A stretch of 64,000 nucleotides of DNA from Viola odorata (lineage: Eukaryota > Streptophyta > Magnoliopsida > Malpighiales > Violaceae), in NCBI GenBank assembly GCA_963691705.1, contig OY829540.1, positions 49,140,158 to 49,204,157 of the forward strand. Direction: 5' to 3'. Shown here one piece after another: positions 1 to 10,657 of the stretch (the stretch's first letter is position 1; the number at the start of each line of letters is the position of its first letter). Made by a program: the position numbers and the translations under genes. The notes below the pieces were generated by a model, which saw only the letters and a program-made list of their open reading frames with translations, had not been told where the DNA came from and made no database searches.

Positions 1-1945
1 ACCGTCACGTTTTGCTGACGTGTCACCGTTATGTGCCTCGTCACATGCTTACTGGATGCCACGTCATCAAAACACGTCAGCAACTTGCCACGTAGGTCCG
101 TCCACGTCAACAAAACACTTTTCCTTTTTTTCTTTTCTTTTCTTTTCTTTCTTTTTCTTCCTTTTTCTTTCATTTTCTTCTTTCTTCATCATCTGCCAAT
201 TTTGTTTAAAACTCTATTTTAAGAAGGAGATCTCCCAGATACAATTCGGCTACAATTTAGCATTTAATTAGGATTTTAACTTCCTTTATTTTCGCCTTCT
301 TTCTAGAAAGAGAGGAGTATTTATACTCTTCCTAGGGTTTTGAGAAGGGAGTTCACAATCTCTTTGGTTGGCGGCTCCTTCTCTGATTTTGGATCTCACA
401 GACATCTTCATACACTTCGCTCCTTTGGAAACGAAGGATTATTATCATTCTATATATTATTTATTTTGCTTTTCAATTATGTGTATGAGTAGCTACATAC
501 ATCCTTCTTAGTAGAGACACTTAAGCATGAGCGTGACCATACATGAGGCCTAACTGATCTTCTTAGTCTTTGCATTTGCATTTAATTAATCTCGTGATTA
601 TTCATAACACATTTCTGTTTGATATTGAATCTGGCCAATTTAATGTTCAACAATCATTGCAACAGTAATTCCTCTTGGTTGCGGATTATCGACGAAGAGG
701 ATCAAAGTAGACTCCTACGCACTACTGGGTGTATCCAGGAAACAGTAGGGGGAAAGGTTAATCAGATCTAGTCCTGATTAACACCCGAGTATACTAGTCT
801 GGAGTTGCCTTCCCCTAAGCCATTGAGGATGATTGTGTCGCAGAAGTATAATCGACTCAAGTCAGCTGCCAACTCGGTAAACTTTTTAACCAGCAAGGTG
901 TTGATTGGTAAGGCATCACCTTTAAGTGTACCTAAGGTGGTTTTGATACAGGAGGGAAGCATAGGTCATAAGCGTACCTTGATCCTATAGCAACTCTGTA
1001 GGTCGAAGACGAATAACCTTGAGTCGATGATTGTGTCTCTTGTCTCATAGCTTGTTAGTCTCTACTAGGAATTATTCTCATATTTGATTTATGTTACTTA
1101 ATTTAATCGTCTTGGCCAAGAACACCATTCTTGACCAAGATAATTACGTGCTTGATTTACTCCTTAGCATAACCTTATCACAAACCTAGGGATGGCAATT
1201 GGGCGGGTATAGAGCGGGTAAAATACTATCTATACCCGCACCCGTAAATTTACGGGTAATTCATACCCGCACCCGCATCCATATGGAGCAGGTAAAGAAA
1301 GGATAATTATACCGGCGGATACCCGCAAATTTTTGTTTTCACCGATCTAACAAGGAAATTGAATTTTTTAATTTATATTTTGGACCATGTACTTAAATTT
1401 TTGTAATAGTTTGGATTTTAAATTTTAAGCTAGGAAATGATGCAAGTAAACAATCTGATTAATAATAATGTTACTGCAATACATTAATATTATAAATAAT
1501 GTTGTTGCATCTTTTTCCAGCAACAGAGAAAGTTCAAGCTTGGTAAATAAATATAATTATATATTTAAATATTTATATTAAAATACTTATATATGTAATT
1601 AATTATATATATATTGCGGGTATTGGAGCGGGTAAGCACTATCCATACCCGCACTTTGCGGGTGCGGGTATGTCCATACCCGCAAAATACCCACAATATG
1701 CGGGTATTACCCATGCACAATTGCGGGTATTGGGTGGATATCTATATCCGCGGGCGGAATTGTCATCCCTACACAAACCACTCAAATCCCCACCTAAGTG
1801 TTATTTTGACAATTGCAAGATTTTACTAAGATTAGTACCATATTTTTCCTGTGGATCAATCCTCTTACTGCTATCTACAAGTTTACTTGTCCTTAGTAGC
1901 GAGTTGTAATTCTAATTTATTTTTGACGGGTTCGGCACCCATCAG
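1..1945 (+). repeat. LTR-like repeat (Athila/LARD type), left end outside window
   Basis: This stretch has no convincing gene. It reads as a long terminal repeat on the plus strand. A TATA-like TATTTATA lies near 315, followed by a transcribed-leader-like region. The end near 1930-1945 (GACGGGTTCGGCACCCATCA) resembles the CA-terminated 3' ends of LTRs in plant Athila-like or LARD elements (from memory of such repeats). The sequence immediately after 1945 is mariner transposase, so the repeat ends there and probably inserted into the mariner copy. The first 120 bases are rich in ACGT-containing motifs followed by a pyrimidine tract, a composition also seen in the Pack-MULE termini at 14542-15834. 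A hAT MITE (1187-1771) is nested inside. No primer-binding site follows, so it is a solo LTR or a 3' LTR. The left boundary is not visible. Confidence 0.5.
1187..1771. mobile_element. Non-autonomous hAT MITE with 8-bp target duplication
   Basis: This is a 585-bp element bounded by TAGGGATGGCAATT at the left and its near-perfect inverted complement AATTGTCATCCCTA at the right. It is flanked by a perfect 8-bp direct repeat CACAAACC (1179-1186 and 1772-1779), as expected for hAT insertion. Both subterminal parts are rich in GCGGGTA/TACCCGC repeats and the middle is strongly AT-rich. This architecture is typical of a very common plant hAT MITE group. It has no coding capacity. Short ORFs inside it are chance products of the GGGTA repeats. 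Confidence 0.92.
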
Positions 1946-1951
1946 CAGTTC

Positions 1952-2491
1952 ATGATTCAGAAAATTTTACCAGCCATTAAGGACAAATGGTCGAGGGATA
2001 GCCTCATGGATCAAATTATCATCCAGCAGGACAATGCAAAGACACGTGATGATGATATTGATTTCTTAGCAGCAGTTGATGATGTAGGCTTGAATATTAA
2101 ATTGTTGTATCAACTTCCTAATTTTTCTGATTTAAATGTGTTTGATCTTGGATTTTTTAGAGCAATTCAATCATTTCAATCAAAGAAGTGTGCAAGAGAT
2201 ATGGATCAATTGGTGGAACCAGTTAAGAAAGCTTTCTTTGAGTTTCCTGATTTTAAGGCTAACAGCATTTTCCTAACTCTCCAGTCATGCATGATTGAGA
2301 TATTGAAAATTAGTGGTTCTAATGTGTATATAATCTCTCACATGAAAAAACCACAGTTAGCTAGCCAAGGTCTGCTTCCTTCCATGCTATCGTGTGACCT
2401 AGTTCTCATTGCTACTGTTGTTGCTCATCTTCCTCATTTATCATATAAGGCCATCTCTTATTTGTACATGTCACTGACACTGCATTCCTAA
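1952..2491 (+). pseudogene. Plant mariner-like (Tc1/mariner) transposase, C-terminal fragment
   Basis: The 179-codon frame carries the second half of a plant mariner DDE catalytic core. IIIQQDNAKT near residue 22 holds the second catalytic Asp. The NFSDLNVFDLGFFRAIQ block near residue 56 corresponds to the family's SPDLNxLDLGFF motif with the third Asp. A later LTLQSCMIEILK stretch is also typical of plant mariner transposases. The spacing between the second and third catalytic Asp is about 37 residues against 39 usual for plant elements, so two residues appear lost. The N-terminal helix-turn-helix and first Asp are absent because the reading frame is cut at about 1946 by the LTR-like repeat to its left. 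The rest of the 5' part would lie upstream of the window. The C-terminal tail after HMKKPQL diverges. It is a dead remnant. Confidence 0.85.
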
Positions 2492-2558
2492 TTGTGTTTG
2501 ACACTACTGACATGTTATTGACATTGCATTTCTATTTTTTTTAGGATACAGAGTTGAA

Positions 2559-2730
2559 GATCCAACTAGATTTGATTTGTTAATTTTAGTTAGAAGATCC
2601 AACTAGATTTGGTTTGTTAATTTTGGTTAAAAGATCCAACAATCATTGGTTTGTTAATTTTGGTTAGAAGATCCAGCTGAATTGGTTCATTTTGGGCAGA
2701 AGATCAAAGTGGAATTGGTTCATTTTGTGC
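2559..2730. repeat. Degenerate ~37-bp direct repeats
   Basis: The block GATCCAACTAGATTTGG plus TTTGTTAATTTTGGTTAGAA recurs about five times. The GATC anchors lie at 2559, 2596, 2633, 2670 and 2702. It is a short non-coding tandem array just downstream of the mariner transposase remnant. Confidence 0.7.
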
Positions 2731-2969
2731 AGATATAGTAATTAGTTTGTTAATATTGGTTAGAATAGTCATTAGGTTGTTCATTTTGGGATGGAGTATA
2801 TGGTAGGACTCATTGTATTTGGAAGAAGATCAAGCTCTATTTGCTATTGTTACTTTGTGTAGGATGGTCGAGCAAACATAGTAAGCTCTTTCTCATAGGA
2901 TTTGTGCAGGAAATATTCATACTTCATTTTGTGTAAAAATATAACTAGATGTGTCTTCTATTTGGTTGC

Positions 2970-3215
2970 AAATTATATGGTAAATTTGTGTTTGCTTTGA
3001 ATGCTATGGTAAATTTTATTTGGTTTGAATGTTATAGTAAATTGTGTTTGGTTTGAATGATATGGTGTATTTTGTATGGTTAGAATGATATGGTAAATTT
3101 TGTTTAGTTTGAATGCTATGGTAAATTGTGTTTGGTTTGAATGAATTGGGTAAATTTTGTTTGGTGTGAATGAGATGGACAATTCTGTTTTGTTTGAATG
3201 TCATGGTGAATTGTG
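2970..3215. repeat. 28-29-bp tandem repeat, about 8 copies
   Basis: Units of the type ATGGTAAATTTTGTTTGGTT followed by TGAATG recur every 28-29 bases with substitutions. The conserved TTTGAATG anchor is seen near 2996, 3024, 3053, 3108, 3136 and 3193, with variants near 3080 and 3165. The minus-strand ORFs reading NQTQFTI-type repeats are translations of this array, not genes. Confidence 0.8.
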
Positions 3216-3451
3216 ATTGATGTTCCCTATTTCGTTTCCTATTTAAGAAGAATTGCATGTTTGATGAAGCTACTGTAGGATAGGATTGAAGTAGGTTGCA
3301 TGTTTTTTTTCCAGAAAATGAGTGTATTGCCTCTGCAATACACAATGAGATTCTTGATATCTAGGCAACCTTTTACCTTCCCAACCACAACACCGTTTGA
3401 CCGTTTCATAGACACCCCTTCACACAATCGTTTCTAACCCTAATTCACCTC

Positions 3452-3915
3452 TATAAATTCTTTCTTTTCCCCTGCAGTCTTCCCAACCCTAAACAACCAC
3501 AATTTCTTGAGTTTTTCCTCCTCATAATTTTCTTTCCTCTATTCCAATATCTTTGCAGGTTCATCACCATGGATCGTGGGGCCAAATCAGAACTCCTCAA
3601 TGAAGTTCAACAGATCAATACGCAGCTCCAAGAAGAAATAGTCTAGGAAGCACAGGGTTCTGCGAACCAATCACCATATCCAACAGCTGATAGATAGAGT
3701 GGAGGATCTGTCCCAAAGGAAGGATGACATCAATGAAGATGACTTTGAGAAAATGACCATTCAAGTTGTTGATTCTCTAGGTACTTGTATCACACGTCTG
3801 TCTCTTGCAATTGCTCATCTAGAGCATAAAAAGGATGTACTGAATCTAGCACTCAACAATGTGAGGGCTGCTGATGTTGAGCTAAATAGGTTTGTGAATG
3901 CCATGCCAGGCATTC
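3452..3915 (+). pseudogene. Coiled-coil ORF with its own TATA box, frameshifted and truncated
   Basis: A TATA box (TATAAATT, 3452-3459) lies 117 bases before an ATG at 3569 in a good context (CACCATGG). The frame from that ATG runs about 25 codons (MDRGAKSELLNEVQQINTQL...) and then meets a TAG. A +1 shift restores a long helical frame (RKHRVLRTNHHIQQLIDRVE, then EDLSQRKDD...) that continues to about 3915. Residues are rich in L, E, K, Q and D with heptad-like spacing, which suggests a coiled coil. The frame is then interrupted by the minus-strand LTR starting at 3916. I do not recognise a family. It lies between the mariner transposase remnant and the mariner-type terminus at 7340, so it may be an extra gene of that element or an unrelated host fragment. 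Confidence 0.45.
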
Positions 3916-5328
3916 TGATGATCATTGAAACCAACAAAAATAAATCATACAATTCACCATGCACAATTAATTAAAACTGTAGCAAGTGGTAAAAGGATCG
4001 AACCACAGGGATTTCAGGACAATAATAATTTCTTTAAATAACCAAAATTGTAACAGTGGTAAAAACCAATGGGTGAGATTTTGTGTTGCAATTAATTTAA
4101 TAAATAGAGAGAATAAAAACAGTAAACAAATGATGATTAGATGAACTCAGATGACGACAAATTCCCGATAAAGACTCAATCTAGACCATGATTCAAATAG
4201 TTGATCATTGATGCAGAAATATTCAAAACCAATTCTATAGAAAGGCTATAGAGACCAGCGGTACTCTGAGCCTCCTGCTCTCCTCCTACTCAAGATTCCT
4301 AAGGCAGTACTCCTACTAGGATCCCTAACCGATCAATAAATTTAAGGCGGTACTCCTAATAAAGTTTAACTGAAGGGTTGATTAAACACGGGGAGAGACC
4401 TTTCCCGATCTAGAAGAGAATTTCTTCTACTCCTATAAACCGGATTCTACCCTTTTCTAATTAGCTCTTACACTAATTAGTTGCCTGCAGATTCCTATCA
4501 ACGATGTAGCATCCAATGTTTTAAGGAAAGACTATAATCATTCATATTTAAAATCAAGTTAGCTACTCTTAATCAAAACATGAATAAATTGACATTTAAT
4601 TAAAAATGGTAAAGATATGGAATCATAATTTATAAAACTCAATTTGATCTCACAACATATCAGACCATGACCCTAGAGTTTTTACCAAGAATAAATAAAT
4701 TAACTAGAGCACGACATAATTAAATCAAACAAACAACATGCATGAAATAATTAAATCAAGAGAGGAAGAAAAGTAAAGTATTCAATAAAATCCGAACAGT
4801 AGCAGAATGTGGCGTGTTTGTTAAAAGAGAGAGCCCCCCTGTTCCTAAATACCAGTCTAATTCCAAAATAAAATCCTAAAGAGATTGGATCAAAATCCAA
4901 TTCAAAATAATCTTTATCTCCTAAATTAATTAGAGTTCAAGTGGGAAACAAATTCCCAAAGGAAGGTCTCTGGAAGCAGCAACACGCAAGACACGCGCGT
5001 CCTCTCATGGGCTCACATCTCGTCAAGGCCCAGCAGCAGCAAATGCAAGACACATCTTTTCTCATAAGCCCAAGCTGAATTTATTTGGCTCATTGAGCAG
5101 CAATCTGCTCATCTCTTCAAGTGTCCACCATTTCAAGCTCTTTTCATGGCTTTTCTTTCCTTTTTCTCTCAATCTATATGTAACCCAATTAATCTGCAAA
5201 GAGGAGTAGAAATAGCCACAATAAGCAGTATCATCATCCAAAATAATAAGAAAATAGGATGATTAATAAGACAATTAAGCACTAAATCATATTCCAACCC
5301 TAGATTAGTTTAAGGTTAATGTACTGCA
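3916..5328 (-). repeat. LTR-like repeat (Athila/LARD type), minus orientation
   Basis: On the minus strand this runs from TGCAGTACATTAACC (5328 leftward) to an end in CAATGATCATCA near 3916. It contains the phrase AATCCCTGTGGTTCGATCC, characteristic of plant LARD and Athila-like LTRs (from memory). A purine-rich stretch AGGGAAAGGAAAT directly precedes the TG on the minus strand and could be a polypurine tract, which would make this a 3' LTR of a minus-strand element. I could not find a clean 5-bp target duplication, so the boundaries are approximate. It interrupts the coiled-coil ORF at 3569-3915. Confidence 0.5.
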
Positions 5329-5460
5329 ATTTCCTTTCCCTAAACTCTCTTTCATTTAGTTATGTTATGTGATGGAGTTTCAATAAACAGTTTGTAATGG
5401 AGTGTTATTTTTATTTGCCAATTTGTCATTTGTTGCCTTATTTTATTGCATTTGGTTCTA

Positions 5461-6240
5461 TTTTTTCCAGTGAAAATCTATGAAACAGAATAAAATTTCG
5501 GCCAACCAAATGTACTTTAACCACAAACCACAAGGGAAAACCTATACTGAAATTTAAACCATTGCTCAAACAGAGTGCAAAACTGAAACAGAAATTATTT
5601 GCTCAAACAATAGAGATCATTTGCTAAATAAATAGAGAACAATCCTCCAAAATACTTGAAACAGATTAATGTAACTTTGGTTCCATTTTTTCAAGTCAAA
5701 ATTTCGGCCAACCAAATGTACATTAACCACAAACCACAAAACCAAATCCCAAACTGAAATTGAAACCATTGCTCAAATAGGGAACAAAACTGAAACATAA
5801 ATCATTTGCTCAAACAATAAAGATCATTTGCTAAATAAATAGAGATCAATCCTCCAAAATACTTGAAACAGATTAATGTAACTTTGGTTCCAATTTTTCC
5901 AGTCAAAATTCCGGCCAACCAAATGTACATTAACCACAAACCATAAAACCAAATCCTAAACCGAAATTGAAACCATTGCTCAAACAGAGAACAAAACTTA
6001 AACATAAATTATTTGCTCAAAAAATAAAGATCATTTGGTGAAAAAATAGAGATCAATCCTAAAAAAATACTTGAAACAAATTAATGTAAATTTGGTTTCA
6101 TTTTTTCCAATCAAAATTCCGGCCAACAAAATGTACATTAACCACAAACCACAATGCAAATCCTAAACTGAAACAGAAATCATTGCTCAAACAAAAGGAC
6201 TGAAACTAAACTGAAAAATAGAGATCATTGCTCAAACGAT
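5461..6240. repeat. ~207-bp tandem repeat array, about 3.6 copies
   Basis: The anchor GGCCAACCAAATGTAC occurs at about 5500, 5706, 5913 and 6121, giving spacings of 206, 207 and 208 bases. Each unit also carries TGAAATTGAAACCATTGCTC and GATCATTTGCTAAATAAATA blocks in the same order. The first and last copies are partial and more diverged. No gene is seen in the array. It lies between the minus-strand LTR and the EAR-motif ORF. Confidence 0.88.
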
Positions 6241-6444
6241 TATGAAACTTGACTAACATTGATATTTAATCTGATATTTACATCATACAACCAGAGTCAA
6301 GATTTCACAACACAATTACAGAATTTCCTGCCTAACAAAACCAAAAAATATTCCTTAGAACGAAGGTATAACCAGTTCTACCTACATCCACAACACACTT
6401 ATGTTGATCAACCAAAAATCAGAACTAATACTTTGGTGTCATCA

Positions 6445-6990
6445 TTAGAAAGATGGAAGCAGGAGACGCAACATCTCAATAAAGTTTAGTTCTCTACTTA
6501 GGTCCTCCAACTGAAACATACTTGCAATTGGGAGTTTGTTGAGGTCGAAATCTCTTTCTCCTTTGTACTTGGCTGCCAACAGTTTCTCCTCAGTAGAGGA
6601 TTCGTTCAGGTCAAAGTCATGGATAACTTTGGGTTGTGAAGTAGATACCCTAGTCCTCACCCTCCTAAAATCCACGATTGGCTCCAATTTCTTGTCGGAA
6701 ACCGCGACAATGACACCTGAAGCCATATCTCAATCATCACATTAGGTATCCTCCACGATAGCCGCCATCTCATCACCGGAATCCTCCACGATTGAGGCAA
6801 CACCCTCGCCTGAATCCTCCACGATTGCCTCCATCTCATCTCTGGAAGCCTCAATCATCGCATCCGTGACCGCTTCCCCGATTCCAATTGAATTTCGGAC
6901 CACCATATTCATGGAATCATCAAATTCAACCATGGAATCGTATTGAGAATCTTCCCAGTAGTCGATGCTTTCCATGATGGCAATCAACAA
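6445..6990 (-). pseudogene. Acidic ORF with EAR-type DLN motifs, two in-frame stops
   Basis: One minus-strand frame runs from ATG at 6990 to a stop at 6445, broken only by a TAA and a TGA near 6744 and 6731. The first part is acidic and internally repeated (EDSGEGVASIVEDS, EDSGDEMAAIVEDT). The second part contains two copies of a DFDLN motif: DFDLNESS and DFDLNKLP. The latter fits the plant EAR repression motif DLNxxP. I do not recognise a DNA-binding domain or a family. The two stops could lie in a small unrecognised intron or mark a dead gene. It sits 350 bases inside the mariner-type terminus at 7340 and points away from it, so it could be a gene of that element. Confidence 0.45.
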
Positions 6991-7269
6991 GATGATAAAA
7001 CCCTAATTTTTTATGGACTGAAGGAGGAAAATGTGGCTGGAGAAGATGAAATAAAAGTTGATTGAATTAGAAGAATATATACTGAACACAGTGATTGACA
7101 CCCTAAATTTCCATTTCCCACCCAATTTGATTTTCGATTTCCCTCCCAAATTTCCCAATAGTTTCAAACGACAGAGAGAAGCTCGAGAATGGCAGAGGAA
7201 AATGTTTGTCTTGCCTTTGTTTGGTGGCAAGGGTACAATCGTCAGACAAGCGCGAAAAATGACTCGAAA

Positions 7270-7340
7270 TGTGAGAACGACATTTAAAGACAGGCGCGGT
7301 CGTTTCTACTAAAACGACATCCTTTAGAAATCAGAGGGAG
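7270..7340. mobile_element. Mariner/Stowaway-type terminal inverted repeat (right end)
   Basis: The stretch ends in AAATCAGAGGGAG followed by TA (7341-7342). Read on the minus strand it starts CTCCCTCTGATTTC and continues through ACGTTTT-type sequence (GTCGTTTTAGTAGAAACG). This matches the CTCCCTC...ACGTTTT consensus of plant mariner and Stowaway ends, which insert at TA. The matching left end was not found. It is probably lost or outside the window. The border lies only about 245 bases upstream of the bHLH coding sequence. Confidence 0.7.
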
Positions 7341-7586
7341 TAACAACAAAGAATAAAATAAAAGAATAACAACAGGACAAACAACATGACAAATAGAGTG
7401 GCACATATGTAATAAACAAACAAATCAAGTGGAAACATCCAATCCCACCATTACTTAAACACACCAGAGCAAAAACCCAAAGCTATAGCTCTTATTAGCT
7501 GTCCCAAACTGATCTCCTCCTCTCCATCCAAACAAAAAAAGGAAAATCAAAAATCAAACACACTGTCCTCTCTCCTTTCCTCCTCC

Positions 7587-8024
7587 ATGAGCTCAAGAGC
7601 CAAGAACTCCAAGATTTCAATGAAAAGAACACCAAGAAAATCAAGAAGATCAAGAAAAGGAGGAGCACATGCAGCAAGAAGAAGGTGCAAATCAGCCAAA
7701 GAAGGAAGCATGTCCTCATCATCATCATCATCAGTGGCAGACAAGTTGGAGGCACTCAAGAATCTAATTCCAGTTTCTGCTTCTAATTCCAAGAATAATA
7801 ATAATTTCAAGAATGATGCTGGAGGAGGGAATGATAATAATGATAATGTCATAAAATCTGACCAGTTGTTTCAAGAAACAGCTGATTACATTGTCCTGTT
7901 GAGGACCCAAGTCTTTGTTCTGCAAACTTTCGTTGATTTTTATGGATCTACATCTACATCTACTTCTACTTCTACCTCCTCTGCTACCCAACAACAAGAA
8001 ATTAATAATGTTAATGTCTTATAG
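7587..8024 (+). CDS. UPBEAT1-like atypical bHLH transcription factor
   Basis: This is a single-exon gene of 145 codons. The N-terminus is highly basic (MSSRAKNSKISMKRTPRKSR), as in atypical plant bHLH proteins that lack a canonical E-box-reading basic region. A helix follows at about residues 52-62 (DKLEALKNLIP), then an Asn/Gly-rich loop insert, then a second helix LFQETADYIVLLRTQVFVLQ at about residues 92-111. This second helix strongly resembles the LFxQTADYIxxLxxxVxVxQ block of Arabidopsis UPBEAT1, a regulator of peroxidase genes and of the root growth transition. The tail is a TSTSTS repeat encoded by a microsatellite. The protein is somewhat longer than UPB1 (about 100 aa) because of the loop and Ser/Thr insertions. 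I infer nuclear dimerisation and regulatory function from the family. The start is the first ATG of the frame. The close family member cannot be fixed without alignment. Confidence 0.8.
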   Translation: MSSRAKNSKISMKRTPRKSRRSRKGGAHAARRRCKSAKEGSMSSSSSSSVADKLEALKNLIPVSASNSKNNNNFKNDAGGGNDNNDNVIKSDQLFQETADYIVLLRTQVFVLQTFVDFYGSTSTSTSTSTSSATQQQEINNVNVL

Positions 8025-9654
8025 CTAGCTAGTACTAGTGGGACGGGGGGTAAAGAGAGAGGGTTGGATATGTAATTTTTTATCTATTTTATCTTTATTT
8101 GTCATGAAAATTAATGTTTTTGTTTGGGATAATTAGGAGAAATTATTTAATTAGCAAAAAATTAATCAAAAGCATATGAATTATATAATCTCAAGTTTTG
8201 AATTGAGGTGAGTTGAGTTGTTTCCAACTATTTTGCTCTCCTCTTAATGTCATTGCCATTTCTCCAAATTTACTGCTTTCTCCTATACTTGTTCTTTTTT
8301 TTCTTTAATTTTTTTTGAGTATTAATTGTTATTGTTTTTGCACACAATTTTGAGGAGAATTTGGTACATATGAGTGTTGCTTTTTTTTATTATTATATAT
8401 TATTCATTAAGTAGCTAGGTTTCTGAATAACCAGGAAATTCTGTTTCACTGATTTGTGTGTGTTAATATTCTCTGGGGAAGAATATTTCCAGAAATAACA
8501 ACATTTAGTTTCCTGTTTCTACAACTTGACATATGAGAGATGCCATGAAATGGCTGCAGAAAAATGTAGTACATATGATTATGTTTAGGGGAAACTTACA
8601 TGACCACACATCCTCCTCGTTAATCTGTTCGAACGAGATAATTCTCCCACTAAAAAGGTACTACAGAAGATACCCGGGTAGATTCGAATGAGATAAATCT
8701 CCAGCTAACAAATCATTAGAGTGTTAATTAACTTGAACAGAAAGGTTAAAACTTGTTGAATAGATAGATAGATCGGTATGAATTTATGATGATGATCAGA
8801 TTGTTGGGGGGGGGGGGGGGGGGAGCATGGGATGCATTAATAATTAATTAATAATTTGTAAAATTCTGCTGTTTTTTAATTCTTGTTTTTGGAATAATAT
8901 CTCAGTGACATGGTAGTACAGTACAGCTTTGGGTTGGCATGAGTACTGTAAAATTGTGAAGTGAAGACAGTGACAAGTTATTATTACTCAGCACCAGAAT
9001 TGGAAAACCCCTCCATGTGCAAAAGGCCAAATTTCATGTGCCTTTTTTAATGTTTCCCCCTTATTTGGTTTCCCTTTTTTCATTTGTTTGTCCTTCTTTA
9101 ATATTCTTTTGACTACGAAAAACAATAAGAGTAATACGGCACCAAATTTTATCTTCGAGTTTTAATATGATGAGATGTTAATTAATACTTAAGAAAATAT
9201 GAGACATTATATTGTCAATATCATGTCATATCATATGGAGTCAGCTGATATGACATTTTCACGTGATATGTACGGCTTATCATAATATGAAGTTATAAAT
9301 AAAATGGCTGGTTTCTTTTAAAAAGTGAGTGTCTCATGCTAATGTAAAATGAAACCAGTCAATTGTCGATTAAGGGGAGAAAATTGATGGTTTTTTATGC
9401 AGAAAAGAGATAATTGGTATGTGATTGTCTAACGAAGAGGTTTTTATTTTTGTTTCCAATGTGGGTAGCCCATTGAGGCTCTATTTTAAGACTATTGCTT
9501 GCCCAGGACCAAGTGCAGGCCCAAGCCGAAGCCCAAGGTCATTTCTCTTGGCCCATGCCAATGTTTGCGACTCTATCAATATCCTTATATATTTTTATCC
9601 GATTAATCATTTGTCAAATGTCATGCCTCACTTTCACTCCCCCGTCCCGTAGAA
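8025..9654. other. Intergenic, with an 18-base poly-G tract
   Basis: The stretch is AT-rich and no gene was recognised. It holds the likely 3' UTR of the bHLH gene at its start, an 18-base G homopolymer at 8806-8823, and near 9470-9650 the upstream region of the F-box gene. Short ORFs here show no coding character. Confidence 0.6.
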
Positions 9655-10608
9655 GGTAGAACAAAGCGAAGATCTCTCTCCTCTGGTTAAACTCGAAGCA
9701 TTTTACAATCCCCACAATTAATTCATGGATGCCTCTTTCATCCTCACCCCTGTATCTTCTTCTTTATCCAGGTTTTACTCCTTCCTTTTCTACTTTTTTT
9801 AGTACTTGTTATTTGATTTGTGTTCATTAGATGTTGATTTCTTCTCCAGATATTTGTTTATCAAAAATATGATTTGGAGATAACTTGTGGTTGGTTAAAA
9901 GTTCGCTTTTCGGCTTTTTTGGTTTTTCCATTGTTTACTTGATGGGTTATTTCTCATGTTTGTGTTTGGGATTAAATGATAATTTTGGATTTTGATGATG
10001 ACTTCTGATGTTTCTTGTCATCTTTTTTAATGTGGGTTAGCTTGTTTGGTTTATGAACAAGTGAAATTGGAACTGCATGGCTCATGTTTGTGTTTTTTCT
10101 GAAATTAGAAATGAACTTTACTTTCTGATTGGTGACTTCTAACTGGTATCTGTATCTGTATGTTGCTGTGATTTGTTATTATTGTGCTTATAATGAGGAA
10201 AATCAGAAAATATTATCACGGTCTATCACGGTCTTCAATGATTTGTGACTTTCAGATTGTTTAACTGGAGCCATGTGCTTGTGAGTTATGAGTCATGTGA
10301 TCTCATCTCTTACTATTGCTTAGGTTAAGACGATTCAAGTTGCGTGTGGGATTTGACTCTTTTAGATCACAAAGCCTAACATGATTGATTGGTTATAGCG
10401 TTACTCTTCGTATTTTACTGTTGATGTTGCATTGTAGAGGTTAAATTGCTGTTTTTGTTCTATTCGTTACATTGTTGTTCTGCTTCTTGCTAGTTTCTTA
10501 AGTGTGACATTTTTCCCTAGCACGTTGTGATTTAGATTTATTTGTGTTCACGTTGGCACTAATAACTAGGCCGCTTCACGTCTAATTTCTGTGTCATTTA
10601 CTTGACAG
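9655..10608 (+). other. 5'-UTR exon and 5'-UTR intron of the F-box gene
   Basis: A non-coding leader exon ends at 9771 (CCAG|GTTTTACTC). A clear T-rich intron follows, with a donor GT at 9772 and acceptor TTGACAG ending at 10608. Intron length is about 837 bp. The leader exon contains an ATG at 9725. After splicing this opens a 20-codon upstream ORF (MDASFILTPVSSSLSSVTSN) that ends at a TAG just before the main start. A second minimal uORF, ATG CTC TGA, starts at 10629. Long leader introns and uORFs often tune expression in plants. The transcription start itself was not located. Confidence 0.65.
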
Positions 10609-10657
10609 TGTAACTTCTAACTAGTCAATGCTCTGAATGGTACGCTGGATAGCTCAA

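Noticed and set aside
1614..1909. ORFs within and after the hAT MITE
   Set aside because: They follow the GGGTA/TACCC repeats and show no protein similarity.
3911..5333. 5-bp target duplication around the minus-strand LTR-like repeat
   Set aside because: CATTC on the left and ATTTC on the right do not match well enough, so the insertion boundaries remain approximate.
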